Shown: positions 1-9,339, counted from the stretch's first letter. The stretch is DNA of 64,000 nucleotides from Sphingomonas sp. BK345 (GCF_014193845.1 NZ_JACHZX010000002.1:822568-886567); one strand, 5' to 3'. A program made the numbers and translations. Notes: generated by a model from the sequence alone, not told the origin.

Positions 1-735
1 CAGCGCGGGACCGATCTGGTAGGCGAGGACGCGCGTCAGGCCCCACCCGGACTTCGCCGTCGCGATCGCGGCCTCGTTCGTGTTGCACTGGAGGGCCGCG
101 TCGACCGTGACCCGCTGCTCGCCCGCGAAGCGCCATTCCGGAGAAGCCCAGGCGCTGGTCGAGGCGGCGATGCGGTGCTGCTTCAGGTCGGCGGGCGTGT
201 CGGGCACGCCGTGCTTCTCGAAGTATTCGGGCGAGCCGCAGACGACGCGGCGGACGGAGCCGACCTTGATGGCGGTGAAGCCGGAATCGGGCAGGTGCCC
301 GATGCGGACCGCCACGTCGACGCCTTCCTCGACGATGTTGACCGGGCGGTCGACGAAGAAGGTCCGGCCGCCCATCGTGGGGTAGGCCTCGAGATACTCG
401 GTCATGACCGGCAGCACGTACATCTGCCCGAACATCGCCGACGCTGTCACCGCGAGGGTGCCCGCCGGCGTGGCATAGGATCCCGCGGCGGCGGCTTCGG
501 CCTCTGCGATGTCGGACAGGATGCGGCGGCAGTCCTCGAAGTAGCGCGTGCCGGCCTCGGTCATCTTCACGGAGCGGGTCGTCCGGACGAACAGGCGGGC
601 GCCGATCAGCTCCTCCAGCGCCGCGACCGCGCGGGTCACCGCGGGCGCGCTCATGTGCATGGTGCGCGCGCTTTCGGCAAAGCTCTCCGTCTCGGCGACC
701 TTCACGAAGATCCGCATCGCCTGCCAACGGTCCAT
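1..735 (-). CDS. LysR-type transcriptional regulator (partial, cut by left edge)
   Basis: About 245 N-terminal residues of a LysR-family DNA-binding activator/repressor are present; the C-terminal end of the effector domain lies beyond the window. From the ATG at 735 the protein begins MDRWQAMRIFVKVAETESFA, the usual LysR winged helix-turn-helix start, and continues into the linker helix and the substrate-binding fold. It diverges from the MFS efflux gene at 990 across a 254-bp gap, the classical arrangement in which a LysR protein controls the neighbouring operon from a shared promoter region. The inducer is unknown. The family call is firm; the regulatory target is inferred from position. 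Confidence 0.9.
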   Translation of the reverse strand, partial: MDRWQAMRIFVKVAETESFAESARTMHMSAPAVTRAVAALEELIGARLFVRTTRSVKMTEAGTRYFEDCRRILSDIAEAEAAAAGSYATPAGTLAVTASAMFGQMYVLPVMTEYLEAYPTMGGRTFFVDRPVNIVEEGVDVAVRIGHLPDSGFTAIKVGSVRRVVCGSPEYFEKHGVPDTPADLKQHRIAASTSAWASPEWRFAGEQRVTVDAALQCNTNEAAIATAKSGWGLTRVLAYQIGPAL

Positions 736-989
736 GATTCCTTCTCCTCCCGGACGTCCCCGATGATTGCATAATGGCCTGCGGCACGGATGCGAAACGA
801 TGGCTGCGACACGCCGATGGGCAGTTGCTTGAGGCGGCGGCACCGCCTTCCTGTTGTGTCCTTGTCAGCAGTCGCCGTCGATTACTTCGTGATCGGCACC
901 AATGAAGTGCGGACGTCGGTGATTATCCGCGTCCATCCACACGCCTAGTTCCCTTCCGTCGCCATCGAGGGTGGCAGGAGCACTTAGGC

Positions 990-2561
990 ATGGCCGCATC
1001 GAGTTCAGGACCGGTCGTTCCCGTCGCAGCGCTGGCGGTCGCCGCCTACGGCGCGGTGCTGGGATCGCTGTTCCCGATCGTGGTCGTGCTGTCCGTCGCG
1101 GACGTGTCGGGTGGCCTCTCCGTCGCGGCGGACAGCGGCGCGCTGGTCAACACGGCGCAGAACGTCGGGTCGGTCGCCGGCATCCTCATCGCGCCGAGCA
1201 TCACCATGGGGATCGGACGGGGTCGCATGATGCTCGTCTCCGGCATCGGCTTCGCCATCGCCTCAATCGCCTGCGCGATCGCCCCGTCGCTCGGCTGGAT
1301 GCTGGTCGCGCGCACGCTGCACGGCGTGTTCGGCGGCATCCTGCCGCTCATGTTCATGATGATCGTGATGAGCTCGCTGCGTCCCGGCCGCGGCCAGTTC
1401 GAGGGCATGACCTTCTTCGCCGGCTCCACGACATTGTTCTTCGGCATGGCCGCCTCGCTCGGCGCGATGCTGGTCGACGCCTTCGACTGGCGCGCGCTGT
1501 TCTGGGCGCAGGCTGTGGCCGTCATCCCCTACGTCATCGCCGCATCCCGCGTGCTGCCCGGCGAGACCGGGCGCCCGGAGACGCTGCGCGACGTGGACTG
1601 GGAGACGTACCTGCCTCTCACAACCGGTCTGGGCATGCTGGTCGTCGCGCTGTCCGAGGGGGAGCGCCACTTCTGGCTCGATGCCTGGTGGGTTTCGGCG
1701 CTCTGCCTCGGCGGCGTCGTCCTGACCGGCTTCGCGGTTCACGGCCTGCTCGCCAAGCAGGGTCGCAAGCTCCTCGTCCTCGACGTCTTCCGCCGGCCGA
1801 CGTTCACCTGGGGGATCCTGCTGTCGGTCTTCTTCCGCTTCGGCACCATGTTCGTGATCTTCGTCGTGCCATCGTTCCTCGGCCGGCTGCAGGGTCTCCG
1901 CCCGTCCGAGACCGGTCAGGTCCTGATGCTGATGACACCGGCTGCCGCCGTCGGCCTCGCCGCGGCCTGGGCGCTTGCTCGTCGTGTGGACAGCCGCTGG
2001 CTGCTTTCGGCGGGGCTTGCTTGCTTTGCGCTGGCCGCCTGGTCGTGCGTCGGCATTGGTCCCGACTGGGCGATCGATCAGCTCCGTGTCGCCGCGCTGA
2101 TCGCCGGGGTGGGACTGGCGCTGTTCTCGGTCGGCGTCCTCCGCTTCGCGGTAATCGGTGCGACCATGGTCGATGGGCCGAGCGTCGGCATCGTCTTCAA
2201 TCTCGCCCGCGTGCTCGGCAACATCGCCGGCCTCGCGATCCTGATGCACCTCGTCGCCGAGCGCGAGAAGGCCCACTCGGCGGTCCTCGTCGAGGCGCTC
2301 GCGGCGACGAGCGGTGAGACCGCGCAGCGCCTCGCTGCGACTGGAGCCGCGCTGTCCCGCTTCTCCGCCGATCCCGCAGCGGCGGAAAACGGAGCGCTCG
2401 CCGCGCTCGGACGTGCGGCGACGGGCCAGGCCTTCACGCTCGCCTTCGCCGACGCCCTCGGCGTCACCGCTGTCGTCCTCACGCTCGGCGCGATCCTCGT
2501 CTGGGCGCTTCCCCGCATCCCGCTGGAAGGTGCCGCAAATCTCCAAGGGAGCCCGTCATGA
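990..2561 (+). CDS. MFS drug efflux transporter, EmrB/DHA2-like
   Basis: A 523-residue inner-membrane proton antiporter of the major facilitator superfamily. The chain is a series of hydrophobic helices starting near residue 10, with Gly/Arg-rich loops such as GIGRGRMM and ARTLHGVFGG typical of MFS motif regions. The length fits the 14-helix DHA2 group that works with a periplasmic adaptor. The stop overlaps the start of the HlyD-like adaptor (ATGA at 2558), and the outer membrane factor and an Ohr-like gene follow in the same coupled style, so a tripartite EmrAB-TolC-like pump is likely. Substrates cannot be read from sequence. The ATG at 990 was chosen because it directly precedes the hydrophobic part. 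Confidence 0.9.
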   Translation: MAASSSGPVVPVAALAVAAYGAVLGSLFPIVVVLSVADVSGGLSVAADSGALVNTAQNVGSVAGILIAPSITMGIGRGRMMLVSGIGFAIASIACAIAPSLGWMLVARTLHGVFGGILPLMFMMIVMSSLRPGRGQFEGMTFFAGSTTLFFGMAASLGAMLVDAFDWRALFWAQAVAVIPYVIAASRVLPGETGRPETLRDVDWETYLPLTTGLGMLVVALSEGERHFWLDAWWVSALCLGGVVLTGFAVHGLLAKQGRKLLVLDVFRRPTFTWGILLSVFFRFGTMFVIFVVPSFLGRLQGLRPSETGQVLMLMTPAAAVGLAAAWALARRVDSRWLLSAGLACFALAAWSCVGIGPDWAIDQLRVAALIAGVGLALFSVGVLRFAVIGATMVDGPSVGIVFNLARVLGNIAGLAILMHLVAEREKAHSAVLVEALAATSGETAQRLAATGAALSRFSADPAAAENGALAALGRAATGQAFTLAFADALGVTAVVLTLGAILVWALPRIPLEGAANLQGSPS

Positions 2562-3838
2562 CCATCGCAACCATCGAGACCGCTGCGTCCCAACGTGCGC
2601 CTGCGAGCCATCTCACGTCCCCGCAGAACCTTGTGGCCGATCCGCCGGATGTGACGGCGCGTGAAGTCCCGCCGGGCGATGTCCCATCCGCCCCGGCATC
2701 GCCCTCGGCCGACGCGACGCCGGCTCGTTCCTGGAGCGCGGGTCGCCGCGTTGCTACCGCCTTCCTCACCGCCGGGGCCGCCGTCGCGCTGGTCGGCGCA
2801 GCCTACCAGAAGGCACCCGAAGCCGTCGCGTTCGTCTCCACCGACAACGCCTATGTGAAAGGCGATGTGACCTTTGTTTCCTCCAAGGTGCCCGGCTATG
2901 TCGTGGAGGTCGGAACCGAGAACGACCGGACGGTGGCGCCGGGCCAGGTGCTGATCCGCATCGACCCGACCGACTATCGTTCCGCAGTCGCCGATGCCGA
3001 GGCCGCGGTGGCGCAGGGACACGCGGCGATCCGCCAGATCGCGGCGCAGCGGCAGCTCCAGCAGGCGCAGATCCAGGTGGCGGACGCCGGCGTGGTGTCG
3101 GCGCAGGCGACCGCCGGCAAGACGGGCGCCGACTTCGCGCGGTCGGACGCGCTGGTGACCGAGGGGGCGGTGAGCCGCCAGCTGTTCGAGAGCGCACAGG
3201 CCGAGAACGTGCGTGCCGGCGCCGGCCTGTCCTCCAGCCGCGCACAGGCCGCGTTCGCCCGGCGCCAGCTCGGCGTCCTGGACGCGCAGCGCCTGACCGC
3301 ACAGGCGCAGCTCGCCAGTGCCCAGGCCAAGCTGATGCGCGCGCGCGCCGATCTTGCCCGCACGCAGGTGGAGGCGCCGCGCGAGGGCCGCGTTGCCGCG
3401 CGCAACGTCCGCCTGGGCGAGTTCGTCAACGCCGGCACGCGCCTGCTGGCGATCACGCCGACCAAGGGCCTGTGGATAGAGGCGAACCTGCGCGAAACGC
3501 AGCTTGCGCGCGTGCGGCCGGGTGACCGGGTGGAGGTCAAGGCCGATGCGGTGCCCGGCGCCGCCTATTGCGGCGTCGTCGAAGGCGTGCAGGGCGCCAG
3601 CGGGTCCGAGTTCGCGGTGATCCCGCCGGACAATGCCACGGGCAACTTCACCAAGATCGTCCGCCGCTTCACCGTGCGCATCCTGCTCGACCGCGACCAG
3701 CCTGGGCTGGAGCGGCTATCGACCGGCATGTCGGTGACCCCGCGCATCGCCATCGGCTCCAGCGCCGATGGCCGCGCGCATGGCGGGCCGATCTCCTGGA
3801 TCGTGAGCGGCGGCTTTTCGTGCGGAACACGGTCGTGA
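2558..3838 (+). CDS. HlyD/EmrA-family periplasmic adaptor of efflux pump
   Basis: A 426-residue membrane fusion protein that would link the inner-membrane MFS transporter to the outer-membrane channel. The N-terminus is a proline/alanine-rich cytoplasmic tail of about 60 residues, then a single membrane anchor (about residues 65-85), then the lipoyl half-motif around STDNAYVKGDVTFVSSKVPG, a long Ala/Gln-rich coiled-coil hairpin (about residues 145-270), and a beta-barrel region with EAPREGRVAARNV. The length is slightly above the usual 350-400 because of the tail. Its start overlaps the MFS stop and its stop overlaps the next GTG start, suggesting coupled translation of the pump subunits. Confidence 0.92.
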   Translation: MTIATIETAASQRAPASHLTSPQNLVADPPDVTAREVPPGDVPSAPASPSADATPARSWSAGRRVATAFLTAGAAVALVGAAYQKAPEAVAFVSTDNAYVKGDVTFVSSKVPGYVVEVGTENDRTVAPGQVLIRIDPTDYRSAVADAEAAVAQGHAAIRQIAAQRQLQQAQIQVADAGVVSAQATAGKTGADFARSDALVTEGAVSRQLFESAQAENVRAGAGLSSSRAQAAFARRQLGVLDAQRLTAQAQLASAQAKLMRARADLARTQVEAPREGRVAARNVRLGEFVNAGTRLLAITPTKGLWIEANLRETQLARVRPGDRVEVKADAVPGAAYCGVVEGVQGASGSEFAVIPPDNATGNFTKIVRRFTVRILLDRDQPGLERLSTGMSVTPRIAIGSSADGRAHGGPISWIVSGGFSCGTRS

Positions 3839-5268
3839 GGCGCCTTGCTCTCGCGCTCGCCGGCTCCGCGCTGCTGACCGGCTGCGTCACGCCGCCGCAT
3901 CTGGGACCAGCACCCGTCGCCAAGACACCGGAAAGCTATGCCGCCGCCACCAGCCTGGCGGCGCCCGTCGCCGACTGGCCGTCCGACAGCTGGTGGAAAG
4001 CCTATCGCGACCCGCAGCTGGACGCGCTGATTGAGGAAGGGCTCGCCGGATCGCCGACGATGGCGCAGGCGGCCGCGCGCCTCGATCGCGCCGAAGCCTT
4101 CGCCGGGGCGGCACGCGCGGCGACTTTGCCCACGGTCGGCGTCGACGGATCGCTGACGGTCAGCAAGCCGAGCACGGAGGCGGGCATCCCCGTGCTGCCG
4201 GAGCGGCAGGGCTATCACGATTACGGCAAGGTGAGCCTGGGCTTCTCCTGGGAACTCGACTTCTGGGGCAAGAACCGCGCGGCGCTGGCCGCGGCGCGTT
4301 CGGACGCCGATGCTGCGCGCGCCGATGCGGCGGCGGCGCGGCTGGTGGTGTCGGCGGCGGTGGCGGCGACCTATGCCGATCTCGCGCGACTCTACAGCGA
4401 TCGCGACGTGCTGACCGAGACGCTGGCGGTGCGCGATCGCAGTCTGGCGCTGGTGCGGTCGCGCGTGCAGCACGGGTTCGATTCCGATGCGGACCTCGCC
4501 CAGGCGGAGGCGGGTCCGCCGGCGGCACGGGCGGATCTTGCCGCGACCGACGAGGCGATCGGGCTGACGCGCAACCGGCTGGCGGCGCTGCTCGGCAAGG
4601 GACCGGATCGCGGCCTGTCGATCGCGCGTCCGGCACCGGCATCGCTCAAGGCGTTCGGCCTGCCTGCCGACGTGCCCGCGAACCTGATCGGGCGGCGGCC
4701 CGACATCGTCGCGGCCCGCTGGCGTGCCGAAGCGGCGGCGGACCGCATCAAGGTCGCGCATGCGCAGTTCTTTCCCACGATCAACCTCCTCGGCCTGATC
4801 GGGCTGGAGTCGCTGGGCATCGGCAACCTGCTGAACGGAGGCGCCGACATGGGCAGCGGCGGGCCGGCGATCAGCCTGCCGATTTTCGACGGCGGGCGGC
4901 GGCGGGCGAATTATCGCGGCGCGCGTGCCGATTACGACCTCGCCGTCGCGCTGTACGACGACACGCTGACCCAGGCGCTGCGCGAAGTGGCCGACGTGGT
5001 CGTCAGCACGCGGCAGCTGGACGTGCAGCTCACCGAAGCACGCGCGGCGCTCGCCGCGACCGAACGCGCCTATCGCCTGGCCGAGCTGCGCTACACGGAG
5101 GGCGCGTCCGACTATCAGTCGGTTCTGCAGGTCGAGGACCGGCTGCTCGCGCGGCGGCGCGTGGTGAGTGGGCTGGAAGCGCGCGCGTTCGTGCTGGACG
5201 TGGCGCTGACGCGCAGTCTGGGTGGCGGGGTGCTGGGCGCGGCTGCCACGCCGACGGTTGCGCGGTGA
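3835..5268 (+). CDS. NodT/OprM-type outer membrane efflux lipoprotein
   Basis: Outer-membrane channel component of the tripartite pump. The N-terminus has a signal peptide ending in the lipobox LLTGC, so the mature protein should start at a lipidated cysteine. The body has the two repeated OEP domains, with PDIVAARWRAEAAADRIKVA and FPTINLLGLIG typical of the family. I chose the GTG at 3835 because it gives a 4-base GTGA overlap with the adaptor stop, like the other junctions in the operon; an in-frame GTG at 3820 is possible and adds five residues. About 477 residues, the normal size for NodT-family proteins. Confidence 0.9.
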   Translation: MRRLALALAGSALLTGCVTPPHLGPAPVAKTPESYAAATSLAAPVADWPSDSWWKAYRDPQLDALIEEGLAGSPTMAQAAARLDRAEAFAGAARAATLPTVGVDGSLTVSKPSTEAGIPVLPERQGYHDYGKVSLGFSWELDFWGKNRAALAAARSDADAARADAAAARLVVSAAVAATYADLARLYSDRDVLTETLAVRDRSLALVRSRVQHGFDSDADLAQAEAGPPAARADLAATDEAIGLTRNRLAALLGKGPDRGLSIARPAPASLKAFGLPADVPANLIGRRPDIVAARWRAEAAADRIKVAHAQFFPTINLLGLIGLESLGIGNLLNGGADMGSGGPAISLPIFDGGRRRANYRGARADYDLAVALYDDTLTQALREVADVVVSTRQLDVQLTEARAALAATERAYRLAELRYTEGASDYQSVLQVEDRLLARRRVVSGLEARAFVLDVALTRSLGGGVLGAAATPTVAR

Positions 5269-5684
5269 GTGCGCTATACAGCACGCAGGCCACCGCGCTC
5301 GGCGGCCGGGTCGGCTCCGTCGCGAGCGCCGATGGTCACCTGCGGGTGGAACTGTCCCAACCGCGCGCGCTTGGCGGCGCCGGCGGGGAGGGGACCAATC
5401 CGGAGCAGCTGGTCGCCGCCGCGCTGGCCGCGTGCCTGCTGGACACCATTCGGCAGGTCGGCGCCACGGAGGGCATCGCGGTTGCGCACGACAGCAACGT
5501 GACCGCTGCCGTGGAAATGGCGGCCGAGGCAAACGCTCCGCAACCGCTGCGCTTTTCGCTGTCCGTCGATCTGCCGGGCATCGACCCGGAAATCGCCAGC
5601 CGTATCGTCACGACGGCGCAGGGTCGCTGTCCACTGTCGCTCAGCCTGCGCGGCAGGGTGGACCTGCGCATCTGGGCAGGCTGA
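5265..5684 (+). CDS. Ohr/OsmC-family peroxidase
   Basis: A 139-residue OsmC-superfamily protein, most like Ohr, which reduces organic hydroperoxides using two reactive cysteines. Cysteines lie in the expected two places: after GTNPEQLVAAALAAC and in AQGRCPLSLS. The start is a GTG overlapping the outer membrane factor stop (GTGA), which places it as the last gene of the efflux operon. Together with the pump this suggests a response to an oxidising or electrophilic organic compound. It ends one base before the stop of the convergent LysR gene. A general OsmC rather than Ohr identity is possible. Confidence 0.85.
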   Translation: MSALYSTQATALGGRVGSVASADGHLRVELSQPRALGGAGGEGTNPEQLVAAALAACLLDTIRQVGATEGIAVAHDSNVTAAVEMAAEANAPQPLRFSLSVDLPGIDPEIASRIVTTAQGRCPLSLSLRGRVDLRIWAG

Positions 5685-6608
5685 TCAGCGCTCGATCCCT
5701 GCAGCCCAGGGTTGCGCGCTGAACCGTTCGCGCAGGAAGTCGAGCAGGACGCGAACCCTGGCCGGACGCGCGCGGCCCGGCGGCGTCACGACATGGACGG
5801 GCCCTGGCGGCGCCACCCATTCGGGCAGCAGCTCGATCAGCGCGCCGGACTGCAGCTCGCGCCAGACGAAATATTCGGGTAGGTGCATGACGCCCAGGCC
5901 GGCCACGGCGGCCGGCACCATCGCCGCGGCGCTGTTGACGCGATAGCTGCCGCTGACCCGGATGGTCACGGGGTGTTCGCCCGATCGCTGGAACTCCCAT
6001 TCGGTGCCCCAGGGAATGTGCGTGGCGATGATGGCGGGCACCGACGCCAGCTGTTCGGGGCTGTCGAGCCGCCCGATGCTCTCGACCAGCGCGGGTGCTG
6101 CCACGACCAGGCGGCGGAAGGAGAACAGCCGGCTGCTGCGGAGCGAGGAGTCTCCGCCCTGGCCGATGCGGATGGCGGCATCGAACCCCTGGGCCACGAT
6201 ATCGACTTCGTCCTCGGTCAGGCACAGCTCGACCTCGATTTCGGGGTAGAGCTTCATGAACTCGGGAATGAGCGGCGCCAGCGACTCGACGCCGAACCCC
6301 GCCGTGCAGGCCAGACGCACCAGGCCGCGCGGGATCGCCGCTTCCTCCAGGATGTCGGCCTCGATGGCAAAGCCGTCCGCCAGGATGCGGGTCGCGCGTT
6401 CGAGCGACAGCCGCCCGGTCTCCGTCAGCGACAGCTTGCGCGTGGTGCGGTGGAGAAGCGTCGTGCGCATCCGTTGCTCGAGCCGCGTGGTGGTTTTGGA
6501 CACGGTGGTGTTGGCCAGGCCAAGCTCCTGCGCGGCCTTGCCGAACGATCCATTCTCCGCCACCTTGGCGAAGACCGCCCATGCCTCAAGGTCGGGCAGA
6601 CGTGCCAT
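5685..6608 (-). CDS. LysR-type transcriptional regulator
   Basis: A complete 307-residue LysR regulator. The N-terminal winged helix-turn-helix has MARLPDLEAWAVFAKVAENG followed by FGKAAQELGLANTTVSKTTT as the recognition helix region; the rest is the periplasmic-binding-protein-like effector domain. It is convergent with the Ohr-like gene (stops abut at 5684/5685) and downstream of the minus-strand AhpD/NTF2-like genes, so it may be the last gene of that transcript or have its own promoter in 6609-6669. Its regulon is likely the adjacent detoxification genes on one side or the other; this is inferred from position only. Confidence 0.92.
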   Translation of the reverse strand: MARLPDLEAWAVFAKVAENGSFGKAAQELGLANTTVSKTTTRLEQRMRTTLLHRTTRKLSLTETGRLSLERATRILADGFAIEADILEEAAIPRGLVRLACTAGFGVESLAPLIPEFMKLYPEIEVELCLTEDEVDIVAQGFDAAIRIGQGGDSSLRSSRLFSFRRLVVAAPALVESIGRLDSPEQLASVPAIIATHIPWGTEWEFQRSGEHPVTIRVSGSYRVNSAAAMVPAAVAGLGVMHLPEYFVWRELQSGALIELLPEWVAPPGPVHVVTPPGRARPARVRVLLDFLRERFSAQPWAAGIER

Positions 6609-6669
6609 CGATCAGCTCCTTGCTCCATCGCGCATCCCGCCATGCATGGGCGCGGCGGCGAGTGGGTGT

Positions 6670-6873
6670 CTACACCACACGCAGGAGCACCTCCGCGTGC
6701 AGTCGCTCGCCCCGGTGCAGCAGGTCCCCGTGGTAGTCCCTGAACAGGAGGGCCACCGCAACGCGCGTGACGGCGAGGAGCAGCCTTCCGGCGGTCACGG
6801 ACCAGCCGACCAGGCTCGGAACGACGGGTGTCCATCGGTCCGGAGCCGGCCATGCGAGCGCGTCAGCCGGCAC
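6670..6873 (-). CDS. Small hypothetical protein with one hydrophobic segment
   Basis: A 67-residue reading frame from a GTG at 6873 to a TAG at 6670. It overlaps the 3' end of the preceding gene by 11 bases. The sequence contains a continuous hydrophobic helix (LVGWSVTAGRLLLAVTRVAV) and a charged C-terminus, so it could be a small membrane-associated peptide. It is supported by position in the minus-strand run and by its amphipathic composition, not by a recognised family. It may be a remnant or an overprinted frame. Confidence 0.4.
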   Translation of the reverse strand: MPADALAWPAPDRWTPVVPSLVGWSVTAGRLLLAVTRVAVALLFRDYHGDLLHRGERLHAEVLLRVV

Positions 6874-7189
6874 GACCGCGCACTCCGGTGGCGAGACTGG
6901 CGGCAAGCGCCTCGATCGCGGCGCAGTCGCTTTCGGCGAGGCCGGCGCGGATGGCGCCGTCCCGCCGCTCCTGGCGGTCGCAGTCGGGTGCGGTCGCCAG
7001 CGCGAGCGCACGGGAGGTGCGGACGTCGAAGCCGCGGCCCAGCCGCGCGGCGTCGATCTCCGCACCCACCATGCCGAGCCGCCGCGCGTCGGCCTCCTGG
7101 CGTTCACGAAGGGGCCGATCCGCGTAACGCGCGGTGAGCGCGAGCTCGACCGCGAGCCGCGCGCGTTCGCCAAGGGTGTCGGAAGGCAT
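6863..7189 (-). CDS. Hypothetical protein, possibly carboxymuconolactone-decarboxylase-like
   Basis: A 108-residue helical protein starting MPSDTLGERARLAVELALTA. The pattern LAVELALTARYADRPLRERQ followed by a central helix resembles the helical AhpD/CMD fold, but I see no CxxC pair; the only cysteines are in APDCDR and ESDCAA. It sits between the NTF2-like gene and a small ORF in the minus-strand run that starts with a true AhpD-like gene at 8314. Function unknown; the family resemblance is weak. Confidence 0.5.
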   Translation of the reverse strand: MPSDTLGERARLAVELALTARYADRPLRERQEADARRLGMVGAEIDAARLGRGFDVRTSRALALATAPDCDRQERRDGAIRAGLAESDCAAIEALAASLATGVRGRAG

Positions 7190-7217
7190 GGCAAGTGCTC
7201 CTGGTGGCGGTGTCGGG

Positions 7218-7682
7218 TCAGAAGCCGAAGTCGCTGAGGCCGGGATGGTCGTCCGGCCGGCGGCCGAGCGGCCAGCGGAACTTGCGGTCCTCCTCGCGGA
7301 TCGGATGCTCGTTGATGCTGGCGTGGCGGTGGGCCATCAGGCCGTCCTCGGCGAACTCCCAGTTCTCGTTGCCGTAGGCGCGGAACCACTGGCCGCTGTC
7401 GTCGCGGTATTCGTAGGCGTAGCGCACCGCGATGCGGTTGCCGGTGAACGCCCACAGCTCCTTTATGAGGCGGTAGTCGAGCTCCTTGTTCCACTTGCGG
7501 GTCAGGAAGGCCTGCGCCTCCTCCCGGTTGGTCGCGAACTCCGCACGGTTACGCCAGCGGGTGTCGGTGGTGTAGGCGAGCGCCACCTTGGCCGGGTCGC
7601 GGCTGTTCCAGCCGTCCTCCGCGAGGCGGACCTTCTCGACGGCGGACTCGTGGGTGAACGGGGGCAGGGGAGGACGGCTCAT
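7218..7682 (-). CDS. NTF2-like / DUF1348 family protein
   Basis: A 154-residue protein matching the DUF1348 group of SnoaL/NTF2-like folds. Recognisable stretches are [20 protein letters not shown] near residue 20, then [20 protein letters not shown] and [19 protein letters not shown]. Family members are small cone-shaped alpha+beta proteins that bind hydrophobic ligands; most have no proven reaction. It lies between the AhpD-like gene and the 108-residue protein, all on the minus strand, consistent with a small stress-response operon. Confidence 0.88.
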   Translation of the reverse strand: MSRPPLPPFTHESAVEKVRLAEDGWNSRDPAKVALAYTTDTRWRNRAEFATNREEAQAFLTRKWNKELDYRLIKELWAFTGNRIAVRYAYEYRDDSGQWFRAYGNENWEFAEDGLMAHRHASINEHPIREEDRKFRWPLGRRPDDHPGLSDFGF

Positions 7683-7765
7683 CGGTGATCTCCTGTCGGT
7701 GGCGTTTGGGCAGGTGGGGTGGTGGACGGGCGGCCCGGGGGAGGGAATGGCCGCCCGCCCCTACG

Positions 7766-8314
7766 TCAGGCGGCCAGGCGGTCGACCCGGGGGAAGTCGA
7801 TCTCGGTTCCCAGCGCCTCGTTGACGTAGTTCGTGAAGGTGTTGAGCGCGACGTGCGCGAGGATCTCGAGGATCTCGGCATCGCCGTAGCCGGCGGCGCG
7901 GACCTTCTCGATCTCGGCCGGAGCTACGGCGCCGCGGGCGGCGGTCAGCGCGCGGGCGAACTGCACGGCGGCGGCCGCCTTGGGGTCGCTGGACGTGCCC
8001 GCGCGGTTGGCGGCGATCTCCGTCGCGTCGAGCTTGGCGAACTTGGCGCCGGTGAAGGTGTGCGCCGCCAGGCAGTAGTCGCAGCCGTTCGCCTCGGCCA
8101 TGGCGAGCGCGATCCGCTCGCGCGTGGCGACGGACAGCCTGCCCTTGCCCAGCGCGCCCTGGAGGCCGGCGAGGCCGTTCAGCGCGGCCGGGCTGTTCGC
8201 GATGAGCCGGAAGATGTTGGGCACCGAACCCATCTGCTTCTGCACGGCTTCGAGCACCGGGCGCGAAGCCTCGGGTGCATCGGCGATGGTGGCGGGTGTG
8301 GGAATGTAGGACAT
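7766..8314 (-). CDS. AhpD-like peroxidase / carboxymuconolactone decarboxylase family
   Basis: A 182-residue all-helical protein of the peroxidase-related CMD family. The catalytic signature C-x2-C-x3-H is present as CDYCLAAH, preceded by an acidic helix (LAMAEANG), as in AhpD where the two cysteines relay electrons to a peroxidase. A second CMD-like half follows with AEILEILAHVALNTFTNYVN. It is the first gene of the minus-strand run 8314-5685. Role: disposal of peroxides or reactive organics, in line with the Ohr-like and GST genes nearby. Confidence 0.88.
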   Translation of the reverse strand: MSYIPTPATIADAPEASRPVLEAVQKQMGSVPNIFRLIANSPAALNGLAGLQGALGKGRLSVATRERIALAMAEANGCDYCLAAHTFTGAKFAKLDATEIAANRAGTSSDPKAAAAVQFARALTAARGAVAPAEIEKVRAAGYGDAEILEILAHVALNTFTNYVNEALGTEIDFPRVDRLAA

Positions 8315-8532
8315 CGTTCAAACTCCGTTCGGGGGAGAGCCGATCGCTCTCTCGATACGACGGAGATGGACCCTGCGGGCGTTCGGCTGAACGACGATTA
8401 GCGGCAAGGGACTGTTGCGCCGCGCAGTGACAATCGCGCGATCCCGGGAGATGGCGCGTGGAGGCGACCGCATCTAACTACGCGCATGATCCGCGAGGAA
8501 GGATCGCGTACTCCGACCGGAACCAGCGCTCC

Positions 8533-9339
8533 ATGAAGATCGAGATCGTGCCGGCCACCGAGGCGACCATGGACGCCGTTGAGGCCTGGTTGGATGCGGA
8601 GGATGTCTCCTACCAGCGGGCCGAGCAGGACTGGGAGCGCAACGGCTTCGATGGCGAGAGGCCGGTGCGCGGCTTCCGCTGCAACTGGGACGGCACGAGG
8701 CGGCGCTGGGTCGACGGCACGACCACGGTCGACGTGCTCATGGTCGATGGCGAGCCTGTGGGGTTCGTGGACGGCAAAGACATCCTCGAGGTCCGGCCGG
8801 ACCCGCGGAGGCACGGCTACGGGCGCCGACTCGCGCACTTCATGATCGAGCGGTTCAGGGACGAGGACCGTTCCGTGCTGGAGATCGAAATCGCGCCGCG
8901 CTCGGCGGAGCCGTTCTGGCGGCGGATGGGCTTCAGCGTGGTTCCAGATCGGACAGGGCCGGGCGGCGGCATCTACGCGTATCTGGTCTTCGACCGCGCG
9001 TACGAGCTCTCAAGCGGCGCCGACGTCGACTTCTCGATCGAGTTCTTCACGGAGGATCAGCGCTACGAAGACGAGCCGGCCCCGTTCGCCACCATGTCGG
9101 GGACGGGCGAGCGCCTCCCGGACGGATCGGTCCAGCTGCCCCGCAGAGCGATTTGCTTCGATCCCACGCATGAGGGGCATCACGACTATTTCGTCCGCAT
9201 CCGCGTGGACGGTCAGGAGATTCTCTTCGACAAGGGCAAGTATGCCGAGAGCCGCGCCTTGGGTGTCGTCTTCGATGCCGGCTACACCGACTTCGTCGAC
9301 AGGATCCTGACGCCGACAAGCGCCTCGAACGGGAGATGA
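8533..9339 (+). CDS. GNAT-family N-acetyltransferase with C-terminal extension
   Basis: The first 150 or so residues form a GNAT acetyltransferase, with the acetyl-CoA-binding loop in EVRPDPRRHGYGRRLAHFMI (R/Q-x2-G-x-G/A type) and a later EPFWRRMGFSVVPD typical of strand beta5. About 110 further residues form an extra domain of unknown type (YVFDRAYELSSGADVDFSIE-like strand-rich region). I favour the ATG at 8533 because the family normally begins at MKIEIVPATEA; an in-frame GTG at 8458 with a better ribosome site (GGGAGA) would add 25 residues. Substrate unknown. It is convergent with the PPOX flavoprotein gene. Confidence 0.8.
   Translation: MKIEIVPATEATMDAVEAWLDAEDVSYQRAEQDWERNGFDGERPVRGFRCNWDGTRRRWVDGTTTVDVLMVDGEPVGFVDGKDILEVRPDPRRHGYGRRLAHFMIERFRDEDRSVLEIEIAPRSAEPFWRRMGFSVVPDRTGPGGGIYAYLVFDRAYELSSGADVDFSIEFFTEDQRYEDEPAPFATMSGTGERLPDGSVQLPRRAICFDPTHEGHHDYFVRIRVDGQEILFDKGKYAESRALGVVFDAGYTDFVDRILTPTSASNGR

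Noticed and set aside
971..2317. Long plus-strand frame of 448 codons
   Set aside because: It lies in another frame of the MFS gene, is arginine-rich and lacks membrane helices, as expected for a GC-rich shadow frame.
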